From positions 1-9,060 of the forward strand of contig JBJXGF010000076.1 in NCBI GenBank assembly GCA_046153015.1: 9,060 nucleotides of DNA, read 5' to 3'. The first letter of the stretch is position 1. Every line of letters starts with the position of its first letter. Source of the DNA: JBJXGF01 sp046153015 (GTDB taxonomy: Bacteria; Actinomycetota; Acidimicrobiia; Acidimicrobiales; CAIXPF01). Under the pieces are notes generated by a model. The model was not told the origin of the DNA, ran no database searches, and saw only the letters and a list, made by a program, of their open reading frames with translations. A program made the translations under genes and the position numbers. Below are positions 1 through 5,833 of this stretch, one piece after another.

Positions 1-90
1 GCAGCGAATGCGGCCGTGCGAGCGCCAGCGAGCCGGACGCCGATGGGGTCCGGGGGCGCCAGCCCCCGGAACAAGAAATGAGCGCAGCGA
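1..90 (+). repeat. Hairpin-bearing ~83-90 bp repeat unit, copy 1 (cut by the window edge)
   Basis: This is the left-most copy of a family seen again at 621, 6737 and 8817. It contains the family core GATGGGGTC followed by a GC hairpin (arms 49-57 and 62-70, loop GCCA), then GGAACAAG and a restart of the unit. The string gcagcgaatgcg at 1-12 recurs at 84-95, giving a local period of 83 bp, so the start of a second unit runs into the gene that follows. There is no T-run after the hairpin, so it is not a classical intrinsic terminator. Its full left extent is outside the window. Confidence 0.85.
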
Positions 91-633
91 ATGCGCCCGT
101 ATCGGCGGGTGGAGGACGGGGTCGGCGACGTCGAGGCGTTCCCGTCCTCCTGCGAGGAGGCGGCGCTGCTGGGTCTGCTGCGGGAGCTGTTCGTCACGTG
201 GTGGCGCGATATTCGGTTCGGCCCCCTGATCCAAGGCGCGGCCTACGAGCTGCGTCTCGGCGGCCCGGCTCGGCTGGCGATGCTCGACGGCTACGTGACC
301 ATCGACGTGGGCGCCGGTCACCTGCACCTCTGCATCGGCGAGCACCGGGCGGCGCCGGCTGAGCTCGCCCGCCGCCGGCGCTGCGCCCGCGCCGAGCTCT
401 ACCGGATCTGGCTCGACGGCGCCCCCACCTCGTGGGGGTTCCGCATGTTCAACGGCGACGACCACCAGCAGCTCAACGTGCTGCTGCCCAACCCGTTCCT
501 CGACGCGGTCGACCGCCCGCTGCCCCGCCCCGACTGGGGCAAGCTCGCCTGTTGGGATGCCCTGCGCGCCCGCTTCCTCGGCCTCGGCCAGGACGCCGGC
601 GACCGCCTCGGCCGCGAGTTCAAGCACGGTTGA
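91..633 (+). CDS. Conserved-looking hypothetical protein embedded between repeats
   Basis: This open frame of 180 codons has actinobacterial codon use and a balanced, globular composition. I do not recognise its function; the pattern reminds me of an uncharacterised DUF family (possibly DUF7676), which is memory only. Visible features are a Trp-rich helix (LFVTWWRDIRFG, residues about 33-44), a His/Cys cluster HLHLCIGEH (77-85) that could bind metal, and a well-ordered stretch SWGFRMFNGDDHQQLNVLLP (114-133) that looks like the family signature. The ATG at 91 lies inside repeat sequence and has no convincing ribosome site. The GTG at 109 (residue 7) is an alternative start just outside the repeat. 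The last codons (K-H-G-stop) coincide with the repeat string caagcacggttgagcg, so the native C-terminus may have been replaced or extended. No membrane segment or signal peptide is seen. Coding is likely; function is unknown. Confidence 0.7.
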   Translation: MRPYRRVEDGVGDVEAFPSSCEEAALLGLLRELFVTWWRDIRFGPLIQGAAYELRLGGPARLAMLDGYVTIDVGAGHLHLCIGEHRAAPAELARRRRCARAELYRIWLDGAPTSWGFRMFNGDDHQQLNVLLPNPFLDAVDRPLPRPDWGKLACWDALRARFLGLGQDAGDRLGREFKHG

Positions 634-724
634 GCGAAGCGAGACCGCACGACCGGGGAGCGCAGCGACCCGGGCGTGGATGGGGTCCGGGGGCGCAGCC
701 CCCGGAACAAGCACGGTTGAGCGA
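621..724 (+). repeat. Repeat unit, copy 2, overlapping the end of the upstream gene
   Basis: The 17-bp string caagcacggttgagcga occurs at 621-637 and again at 708-724, bounding one 87-bp unit. Inside are GGGCGTGGATGGGGTC and a perfect hairpin (arms 686-694 and 698-706, loop GCA). The TGA at 631-633 inside the first 17-mer is the stop codon of the preceding gene. The orientation is the same as copy 1. The unit also provides a GC hairpin downstream of the gene, without a T-run. Confidence 0.9.
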
Positions 725-934
725 CTGGGGCGGCGTTGAACCACGTGAGTGGGAGAAGTCTTCACGGGTCGCGCCCGGTGAGGGCGGCGAATCTCGACAA
801 TGCGGGTTCGTCGCGCTACCGAGCGTCGATATTTCGGGCCGAGTGGGCCGCGAGCGCGTGATGATTGCTCCCGCTCACCGTTCGAGTGACGACAGCCGGC
901 GTCTTTCGACGACGCGTCCGCCTGCGGCTGGGCT
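725..934. other. Intergenic spacer without a recognisable gene
   Basis: With copy 2 of the repeat, this makes about 300 bp between two convergent genes. Base composition is less extreme than in the flanking genes (for example gtcgatatttcggg near 825-838). Frames through it are short and show no actinobacterial third-position bias. I see no tRNA, riboswitch or conserved ncRNA fold. Only a weak stem (899-915) near the end of the monooxygenase gene stands out. Confidence 0.6.
899..915 (-). terminator. Weak candidate terminator stem after the monooxygenase gene
   Basis: Arms GCGTC (899-903) and GACGC (911-915) enclose a 7-nt loop, starting about 20 nt beyond the TAG stop at 935-937 on the minus strand. 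The stem is only 5 bp with no clear T-run, so it could be chance. Confidence 0.2.
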
Positions 935-2803
935 CTACGGCGCCGGCGTGAACGCGTAGGGCGCCAGCGTCTCCTGTGCCCAGGCCTGGCGCCGTTCGCT
1001 CTCCCGTCCGCCGTAGTAGGCGAGTTCACCCGGCTCGGTGCGGCCGTAGCCGTTGAAGTTCCCGAGGCAGTCCCGCAGCGGCGCGGTGGCTCGGTCGGCG
1101 TCGGCGCAGTGCTGCGCCCAGTCGGCCTCGTCCTCCTCCCGGACGTCGACCGCGTGATGGCCGTTGTCGCGCATGGTGGACAGGAGCCAGACCACGTAGT
1201 CGGTCTGCTCCTCCATCGTCTCGGTGAAGTTGAACTTGCCGCCGCCCGACTGCGGGCCGGCCAGGATCAACAGGTTCGGGAAGCCCGCGGTGTGCAGGCC
1301 GAGGAAGGTGCGCGTGCCCTGCTCACGCCACTTGTCGGCGATCGTGCGGCCGTCGCTGCCGGTGATCCGGGCCACGTTCTCTCGGGACATGAAGTCGAAC
1401 CCCGTGGCGTAGATCAACACGTCGAGGTCGTACTGCACGCCGTCATGGACGACGCCGCGTTCGTTGATGAGCTGGACGCCGAGCGGGGCGACGTCGACGA
1501 GGGTGACGTTGGGCCGGTTGAACGTCGGCAGGTACTCGTCGTGGAAGGTCGGCCGTTTGCAGGCGTACGCGTAGTACGGCTTGAGCGCAGCCGCTGTCTT
1601 CGGGTCCTTCACGACGGCGTCGATGCGGTCCCGGATCTGCTCCATGATCCGGTAGCCCTTGTCGAGCTGGCGCTTGGTCCGCTCCTCCCGGCTGAGCCGA
1701 GGCCGGCTGCTCGGCGCCGCGTTGCGCTCGGCGCCCTCGGCGGCGTTGCCGGCGGTCGGCTGGCGGCCACGGCCCTCGAGGATCTCGGCGACCCGGGCCC
1801 GGCGGGCGAGCGCCCAGCCCGGTTGCTTGCTCCAGCGCTCGATCTGCTCGGGCGTGGTGCTGCGCTGGTCGCGCACCTCGATCGTGGAGGGGGTGCGCTG
1901 GAACACGTAGAGGTGGCCCGCCACCTTGGCCAGCTCGGGGATGGCCTGCACGGCGGTGGCGCCGGTGCCGATGATCCCGATCCGCTTGCCCTCGAGATCC
2001 ACGTTGTAGTCCCACCGGGACGTGTGGAACGACTCGCCGGCGAAGGTCTCCATGCCGTCGATGCGGGCCAACCGCGGGGTGGTGAGGATGCCGTTGGCCA
2101 GCATCACGAACCGGGCGCGCATGGCGTCGCCCCGGGCCGTGTGGACCGTCCAGCGCTGCGCGGCGTCGTCCCAGTGGGCGCCGGTGACCTCGGTGTGGAA
2201 AAGGCAGTGGTCGTAGAACCCGAACCGCTCCGCGATCAGCTGGCAGTACTCGAAGATCTCGAAGCCCGACGCGTACTTCTGGGTCGGGAAGTAGCCGGTC
2301 TCGTCGAGCAGGGGCATGTACGCGTAGGACTCGACATCGCAGGCGATGCCGGGGTAGCGGTTCCAGTACCAGGTGCCCCCGACGTCGCCGCCCCGCTCGC
2401 AGAACCGGATGTCGGTGAAGCCGGCCTTCGACAGCTTGTACCAGAGCAAGAGACCGGAGAAGCCGGCGCCGACGACCACGACGTCGCACTCGTCGGTCAG
2501 CGCTTCGCGCTCGATCGGCTCGGCCGAGTAATGGTCCTCGAGATAGCGGGCGAACGTGCCCTCCATCCGCATGTAGTCGTCGGTTCCCCGGCGGGCTTCG
2601 ATGAACGCCCGCTGCTGCGATTGCGCCTCGGCGTCGAAGGTGACGCCGGCCTTGGCCTCCGGCATGCTCACCAGCTCAGGGTTGTCCAGGACGTCGTAAC
2701 CCTTGCCGACGATCCGGGCCGAGGCCTTAGCCGCTCGGGTGTTGAAGAGCTTGTGGCCAGTGGCGGGATCGGTGCGAACGGCCGGAACTGCGAGTGAGCT
2801 CAT
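935..2803 (-). CDS. Type I Baeyer-Villiger monooxygenase (FAD/NADPH-dependent), 622 aa
   Basis: It should insert one O2 oxygen next to a ketone carbonyl, giving an ester or lactone, using FAD and NADPH in the cytoplasm. Motifs in order: FAD-binding GAGFSG (112-117); GGTWYWNRYPGIACD (142-156), the second Baeyer-Villiger signature; FAGESFHTSRWD (254-265), the diagnostic FxGxxxHxxxW[P/D] fingerprint; NADPH-binding GTGATA (279-284); and ATGFD (466-470). About 105 residues precede the FAD fold, longer than in compact enzymes such as phenylacetone monooxygenase and similar to long-type members (cyclopentadecanone monooxygenase-like, from memory). Residues about 342-378 form a low-complexity, charged Ala/Arg insert. 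The ATG at 2803 is chosen because a perfect AAGGAG lies 7 nt upstream; the open frame continues to 3187 but that part is arginine-rich noise. The 166-bp spacer (2804-2969) to the upstream co-oriented luciferase-like gene holds no gene; co-transcription is possible. The substrate cannot be read from sequence. Confidence 0.95.
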   Translation of the reverse strand: MSSLAVPAVRTDPATGHKLFNTRAAKASARIVGKGYDVLDNPELVSMPEAKAGVTFDAEAQSQQRAFIEARRGTDDYMRMEGTFARYLEDHYSAEPIEREALTDECDVVVVGAGFSGLLLWYKLSKAGFTDIRFCERGGDVGGTWYWNRYPGIACDVESYAYMPLLDETGYFPTQKYASGFEIFEYCQLIAERFGFYDHCLFHTEVTGAHWDDAAQRWTVHTARGDAMRARFVMLANGILTTPRLARIDGMETFAGESFHTSRWDYNVDLEGKRIGIIGTGATAVQAIPELAKVAGHLYVFQRTPSTIEVRDQRSTTPEQIERWSKQPGWALARRARVAEILEGRGRQPTAGNAAEGAERNAAPSSRPRLSREERTKRQLDKGYRIMEQIRDRIDAVVKDPKTAAALKPYYAYACKRPTFHDEYLPTFNRPNVTLVDVAPLGVQLINERGVVHDGVQYDLDVLIYATGFDFMSRENVARITGSDGRTIADKWREQGTRTFLGLHTAGFPNLLILAGPQSGGGKFNFTETMEEQTDYVVWLLSTMRDNGHHAVDVREEDEADWAQHCADADRATAPLRDCLGNFNGYGRTEPGELAYYGGRESERRQAWAQETLAPYAFTPAP

Positions 2804-2810
2804 CGAATGT

Positions 2811-2816
2811 CTCCTT
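2811..2816 (-). promoter_or_regulatory. Shine-Dalgarno AAGGAG fixing the monooxygenase start
   Basis: The minus strand reads AAGGAG, then seven bases, then ATG at 2803-2801. It supports a 622-residue protein over the longer open frame extending to 3187. Confidence 0.85.
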
Positions 2817-2969
2817 CTGTGCCGGCAGGCGGGCCCCCCGAAGCCGGCGGCGCCGCTCATTGTTGCGTAGGCGACGAACCGCCGCCAGCGAACCCGGCGG
2901 CCCCGACGGGCGCAGGCCCGCCTCGCCGCGCGCGAGCGAGGTGCAAAACGGCCGCGTCGAGGCGCCGTC

Positions 2970-3875
2970 TCAGCGAAGGCTAGGCAGCACCTCGCCCCAG
3001 CGGCCGAGCGCGTCGAGCAGCTCGGACTCCGACGCGCCGCCCACCCGGACCACGGCGTGGTGAATGCCCAGCTCCGCGTAGCGCGCCAGCCCCTCGACCA
3101 CCGCCCCGTCGTCGCCCGCCGCGCCGAGCTCGACGCCGGCGGCGCACACCAACCACAGCTCGGCGAGGTCCCGCCCGTGGCGTTCACACGCCGCGGCCAG
3201 CTGCGCCATAGAGCTCGCCACCCGGTCCGGGCTCATGGCCGCGGCGATCCAGCCGTCGCCCACGCGCGCCGCCCGCTCGAAGGCGGCGGCGGAATGGCCG
3301 CCGACGAGGATCGGGATCTTCCGCCCCGGCCGCGGGTCCGGGTCGATGGCGGGGAACGAGTGGAACGCGCCCTCGAACGACGCGTCGTCACCTTCTGCCC
3401 CCCACAGGGTGCGCAGGATCTCGATGTGCTCGTCGGTGCGGGCGCCCCGACGGTCCCACGGCATGCCCAGCGCGTCGGCCTCCTCCTTCAGCCAGCCGAC
3501 GCCGACGCCGTAGACCAGCCGGCCGCCGCTGTAGAGGTCGATCGAGGCGAGCTGGCGGGCGTTGAGGATCGGGTTGCGCAGCGGCAGCACGGCGACGCTC
3601 GTGCCGAGCCGGACCCGGGTGGTGACCGCGGCGGCAACCGCCAGCGTGGTGAGCATCTCCAGGTTCAGGCCCATCGTGGCCCGGATCGCCTCGGTGCGCA
3701 CCACGATCGGGCGCCGGGCCAGCGTGTACTCCGAGCTCATCGTCCGGGGCACGGCCAGGTGCTCGACCGCCCACAGGCCGTCGAAGCCCGCCTCCTCCGC
3801 CCGGCGGCAGAACGTCGGCACGAACGTCGGCGAGGCGAACGGGCCGAAGTGCGGGATCATCGCGCCCAGCTCCAC
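2970..3875 (-). CDS. LLM-class (luciferase-like) F420-type oxidoreductase, GTG start, 301 aa
   Basis: This is a TIM-barrel luciferase-like monooxygenase family enzyme, of the actinobacterial group that usually uses coenzyme F420 (TIGR03619-type; inferred). Typical landmarks are the N-terminal VELGAMIPHFG strand, AVEHLAVP (about 36-43), LGTSVAVLPLRNP (about 90-102), SGGRLVYGVGVGW (116-128), ILVGGHS (189-195) and the RVGDGWIA turn (204-211). I prefer the GTG at 3875. The minus strand reads TATGCT (3888-3883), 7 nt, then GTG, a leaderless promoter layout almost identical to that at 8345-8357. The nearest upstream ATG (3887) lies inside that -10 box. With this start the protein is the same length as its paralogue at 5834. 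It is upstream of and co-oriented with the Baeyer-Villiger enzyme and divergent from the hemerythrin gene. The substrate is unknown; F420 rather than FMN use is by family analogy. Confidence 0.92.
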   Translation of the reverse strand: MELGAMIPHFGPFASPTFVPTFCRRAEEAGFDGLWAVEHLAVPRTMSSEYTLARRPIVVRTEAIRATMGLNLEMLTTLAVAAAVTTRVRLGTSVAVLPLRNPILNARQLASIDLYSGGRLVYGVGVGWLKEEADALGMPWDRRGARTDEHIEILRTLWGAEGDDASFEGAFHSFPAIDPDPRPGRKIPILVGGHSAAAFERAARVGDGWIAAAMSPDRVASSMAQLAAACERHGRDLAELWLVCAAGVELGAAGDDGAVVEGLARYAELGIHHAVVRVGGASESELLDALGRWGEVLPSLR

Positions 3876-3882
3876 GGCGCCG

Positions 3883-3888
3883 AGCATA
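3883..3888 (-). promoter_or_regulatory. Candidate -10 box TATGCT of a leaderless promoter
   Basis: On the minus strand TATGCT is followed by cggcgcc and a GTG codon in frame with the luciferase-like gene. TAnnnT boxes 6-8 nt before a start codon are the usual signature of leaderless transcripts in actinobacteria. The surrounding ctATGCTCGGC is repeated at the Ddn-family gene (8344-8354). Confidence 0.6.
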
Positions 3889-3898
3889 GATCCGCCCC

Positions 3899-3916
3899 GC
3901 CCAGCCGAGGCTGGGC
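3899..3916. promoter_or_regulatory. Perfect inverted repeat in a divergent promoter region (candidate operator)
   Basis: The arms GCCCAGCC (3899-3906) and GGCTGGGC (3909-3916) are separated by GA. The site lies in the 113-bp region between the divergent luciferase-like and hemerythrin genes. It covers the position expected for the -35 element of the TATGCT promoter. A second, smaller palindrome (GCCGG-GTA-CCGGC, 3946-3958) lies nearer the hemerythrin gene. An operator role is inference; a short GC hairpin by chance is the alternative. Confidence 0.4.
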
Positions 3917-3988
3917 CCGCCGTGGCAGGTGTGCGGGCGCGGCGAGCCGGGTACCGGCAGCCGGAACCCGTACACGAAAGGCGCACCG

Positions 3989-4501
3989 ATGAACGATCCG
4001 ATGCGGATCCTGAAGGCCGACCACCGGGAGGCCGAGCGCGTCCTGACGCGGTTGGCCGACACCGACGAGGGCGGCGAGCGCGAGGAGCTCGCCCAGCAGG
4101 CCGTCGCCATGCTGACCGCGCACATGGACATGGAGGAGTCGATCCTCTACCCGCTCGTGGCGCAACACGTGGGCGGCGACGACGAGGAGGAGGCCCAGGT
4201 GGAGCACGGCCTGGTCCGCGAGTCGCTGCAGAAGATGCAGGCCATGCTGGCGGAGCCCGGCTTCGGAGCGACGGTCGAGATGATCAAGGCCGGGATGCTC
4301 CACCACGCGCACGAGGAGGAGGGCCAGATCCTGCCCGAGCTGAAGGACGCGATGGAGCGGGACGAGTGGGGCGCGCTCGGCGATTCGCTGGCCGAGGCCA
4401 AGGAATCGGCGGGCATGCAGGCCCCCGAGCCGCCGCGGCGGCGCTCGACCCGGCGCAAGACCAAGACCGGCAGCGACGGGAAGGCCGCGGCGCGGAGCTG
4501 A
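3989..4501 (+). CDS. Hemerythrin/HHE-domain protein with basic C-terminal tail, 170 aa
   Basis: This is a four-helix di-iron protein of the hemerythrin HHE family, whose members bind O2, sense O2 or NO, or handle iron and oxidative stress. Candidate iron ligands are in the expected order: H12 (KADHREAERV), H45 and E49 (AHMDMEES, an HxxxE pair), H73 (VEHGLV) and H106/H108 with E110 (HHAHEEEGQILP). The segment DDEEEAQVEHG (64-74) is strongly acidic. After residue about 145 the protein changes to a Pro/Arg/Lys tail (PPRRRSTRRKTKTGSDGK), disordered and nucleic-acid-binding in look, not part of the HHE fold. The ATG at 3989 is preceded by GAAAGG with a 7-nt gap; an upstream in-frame ATG (3929) would add 20 residues unlike the family. 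The gene is monocistronic: divergent from the luciferase-like gene and closed by a strong hairpin eight bases after the stop. The exact role is unknown. Confidence 0.9.
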   Translation: MNDPMRILKADHREAERVLTRLADTDEGGEREELAQQAVAMLTAHMDMEESILYPLVAQHVGGDDEEEAQVEHGLVRESLQKMQAMLAEPGFGATVEMIKAGMLHHAHEEEGQILPELKDAMERDEWGALGDSLAEAKESAGMQAPEPPRRRSTRRKTKTGSDGKAAARS

Positions 4502-4508
4502 GGGCGCC

Positions 4509-4548
4509 CGGGCGGGGTGAGCGGTCGGGCGCCCGCTCACCCCGCCCG
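4509..4548. terminator. Bidirectional hairpin terminator, 16-bp perfect stem
   Basis: Arms 4509-4524 and 4533-4548 are perfectly complementary (core GGGGTGAGCGG pairing with CCGCTCACCCC) around an 8-nt loop. It fills the 51-bp gap between the convergent hemerythrin (stop 4501) and racemase (stop at 4553) genes, so it can serve both strands. There is no T-run, as is common in high-GC actinobacteria; L-shaped termination is inferred from structure and position. Confidence 0.8.
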
Positions 4549-4552
4549 ACGC

Positions 4553-5698
4553 TCAGCGAACCGCGCCTGCGGCGCGCAGCTTGGCCGCCTCGTCTTCGGT
4601 GAAGCCGGCGAAGCGCAGCACGTCCTCGGTGTGCTGACCGGGGTAGGACGGCGGGCCCGCCACCTCGCCGTCGGTGCGGCTGAAGCGGGGCGCCGGGCGG
4701 GGCTGGGGAATGCCGGCCACGTCGACGAAGGAGTTGCGGGCCACGTTGTGCGGGTGCTGCCAGGCTTCGGGGATCGTGAGCACCGGGGCGAAGCACACGT
4801 CCCGGCTCGACTCGAGGATCTCGCACCACTCGTCGCGGGTCTTGGTCTTGAAGATCGCCGCGATCCGCTCTTTCAGCTCGGGCCACTGGCCGCGGTTCAT
4901 CTGGTCGTCCCACTCGGCCTCGGTGAGGCCCATGAGCCGACGCAGCTCGGCGTAGAACTGGGGCTCGATCGAGCCGACCGACACGTACTCGCCGTCGGCG
5001 GTTTCGTACGCGTCGTAGAAGTGCGCGCCGGTGTCGGTGGTGTTGCCGCCCCGGGGCGCCAGCTTGCCGACGAACGCCGCGCCGTGGAACGGCGCCATGA
5101 GCAGCGCCGCGCCGTCGACCATCGCCGCGTCGACCACCTGGCCGGCGCCGGAGCGCTGCGCCTCGAGCAGCGCGGCGAGCACGCCCACCGCGAGGAGCAT
5201 GCCGCCGCCGCCGAAGTCGCCGATCAGGTTGATCGGCGGGGTGGGCGCCTGCCCGGCGCGCCCCATGTGGGCGAGGGCGCCGGCCAGCGCGATGTAGTTG
5301 ATGTCGTGGCCGGCCAGGTCGGCGTAGGGGCCGTCCTGACCCCAGCCGGTCATGCGCCCGTACACCAGGCGGGGGTTGCGGCCGAGGCAGTCGTCGGGGC
5401 CGAGGCCCAGGCGCTCCATCACCCCCGGGCGGAAGCCCTCGATCAACGCGTCGGCCTTCTCCACGATGCGCAGCACGGCCTCGACGCCTTCGGGGCTCTT
5501 CAGGTCGACCGCGATCGAGCGGCGGCCCCGGGCCAGGATGTCGAGCGGGGGGCGGCCCGGCGGGGACTCGGGCGCGCGTTCGGCGCGGTCGATGCGGATC
5601 ACGTCGGCGCCGAAGTCCGACAGGACCATGCCGCAGAACGGGGCAGGCCCGATCCCCTGCAGCTCGACCACCGTGAACCCGCTGAGCGGTCCGGCCAT
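4553..5698 (-). CDS. mcr: Alpha-methylacyl-CoA racemase (family III CoA-transferase fold), 381 aa
   Basis: It interconverts (2R)- and (2S)-methylacyl-CoA esters, letting methyl-branched fatty acids and sterol side chains enter beta-oxidation, whose oxidases accept only the S form. The sequence closely follows the mycobacterial enzyme as I remember it: MAGPLSGFTVVELQGIGPAP at the N-terminus, GADVIRIDR, IEGFRPGVMERLGLGP (86-101), RMTGWGQDGP and AGHDINYIAL. The catalytic residues known from that enzyme (His126, Asp156, Glu241) are matched by H131 (GHDINY), D161 (IGDFGGGG) and E245 (SIEPQFYAE). Length is normal for the family. Family III CoA-transferases share this fold, but the H-D-E set and the RPAPRFSRT end favour racemase. 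The ATG at 5698 has AGGAG 7 nt upstream; the open frame extends much further but overlaps the divergent luciferase-like gene and is noise. It converges on the hemerythrin gene across a shared hairpin. Confidence 0.94.
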   Translation of the reverse strand: MAGPLSGFTVVELQGIGPAPFCGMVLSDFGADVIRIDRAERAPESPPGRPPLDILARGRRSIAVDLKSPEGVEAVLRIVEKADALIEGFRPGVMERLGLGPDDCLGRNPRLVYGRMTGWGQDGPYADLAGHDINYIALAGALAHMGRAGQAPTPPINLIGDFGGGGMLLAVGVLAALLEAQRSGAGQVVDAAMVDGAALLMAPFHGAAFVGKLAPRGGNTTDTGAHFYDAYETADGEYVSVGSIEPQFYAELRRLMGLTEAEWDDQMNRGQWPELKERIAAIFKTKTRDEWCEILESSRDVCFAPVLTIPEAWQHPHNVARNSFVDVAGIPQPRPAPRFSRTDGEVAGPPSYPGQHTEDVLRFAGFTEDEAAKLRAAGAVR

Positions 5699-5705
5699 TG
5701 GCGCG

Positions 5706-5710
5706 CTCCT
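5706..5710 (-). promoter_or_regulatory. Shine-Dalgarno AGGAG fixing the racemase start
   Basis: The minus strand reads AGGAG, seven bases, then ATG at 5698-5696. It supports the short, family-length protein rather than the longer open frame. Confidence 0.8.
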
Positions 5711-5739
5711 CTCCCTCGACACCCGATGTTCGAGCGCGC

Positions 5740-5745
5740 AGGGTA
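5740..5745 (-). promoter_or_regulatory. Candidate -10 box TACCCT for the racemase gene
   Basis: The minus strand reads TACCCT, placing a transcript start about 35 nt before the ATG, which leaves room for the AGGAG ribosome site. No clear -35 hexamer is seen, so this is tentative. Confidence 0.35.
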
Positions 5746-5764
5746 GTCGCTGGCCGCGCTCGCC

Positions 5765-5776
5765 CGCCGGCCGGCG
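5765..5776. promoter_or_regulatory. 12-bp perfect palindrome in a divergent promoter region
   Basis: CGCCGGCCGGCG is its own reverse complement and sits between the divergent racemase and luciferase-like genes. Its position matches the expected -35 region of the TACGGT promoter at 5789. A pure G/C palindrome of this size can arise by chance in such DNA, so an operator role is only a suggestion. Confidence 0.3.
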
Positions 5777-5788
5777 TTTGCCCGGTGC

Positions 5789-5794
5789 TACGGT
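5789..5794 (+). promoter_or_regulatory. Candidate -10 box TACGGT upstream of the second luciferase-like gene
   Basis: TACGGT would start a transcript around 5801-5803, right at an upstream in-frame ATG (5804) or about 30 nt before the better supported ATG at 5834. The same hexamer precedes the hydrolase gene at 6865. Confidence 0.5.
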
Positions 5795-5823
5795 CCGCGC
5801 CCGATGGCGGCGGCGCCGTCGGG

Positions 5824-5828
5824 GGAGG
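5824..5828 (+). promoter_or_regulatory. Shine-Dalgarno GGAGG deciding the start of the second luciferase-like gene
   Basis: The run GGGGGAGGG (5821-5829) holds GGAGG five bases before ATG 5834. This favours MAELELGAQ as the N-terminus, which matches the paralogue at 2970-3875, over the ATG at 5804. Confidence 0.7.
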
Positions 5829-5833
5829 GCGAC

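Noticed and set aside
1..724. Integron attC-like sites around the hypothetical gene
   Set aside because: The units have same-orientation hairpins, but I cannot find the paired RYYYAAC and GTTRRRY core sites in the right arrangement, and there is no integrase in the window.
725..934. tRNA or structured RNA in the spacer (a ggttcg string near 799)
   Set aside because: No acceptor stem, anticodon arm or CCA can be assembled around it.
1109..2797. A 562-codon open frame on the plus strand opposite the monooxygenase
   Set aside because: It is exactly antisense to a gene with complete FAD, NADPH and fingerprint motifs. Its product is a Val/Gly/Arg/His-rich composition typical of antisense frames in high-GC DNA, with no recognisable domain.
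3888..3986. Longer N-terminus for the luciferase-like gene (338 codons)
   Set aside because: It would cross the -10 box and the inverted repeat and adds a Cys/Arg/Ala-rich stretch unlike the family.
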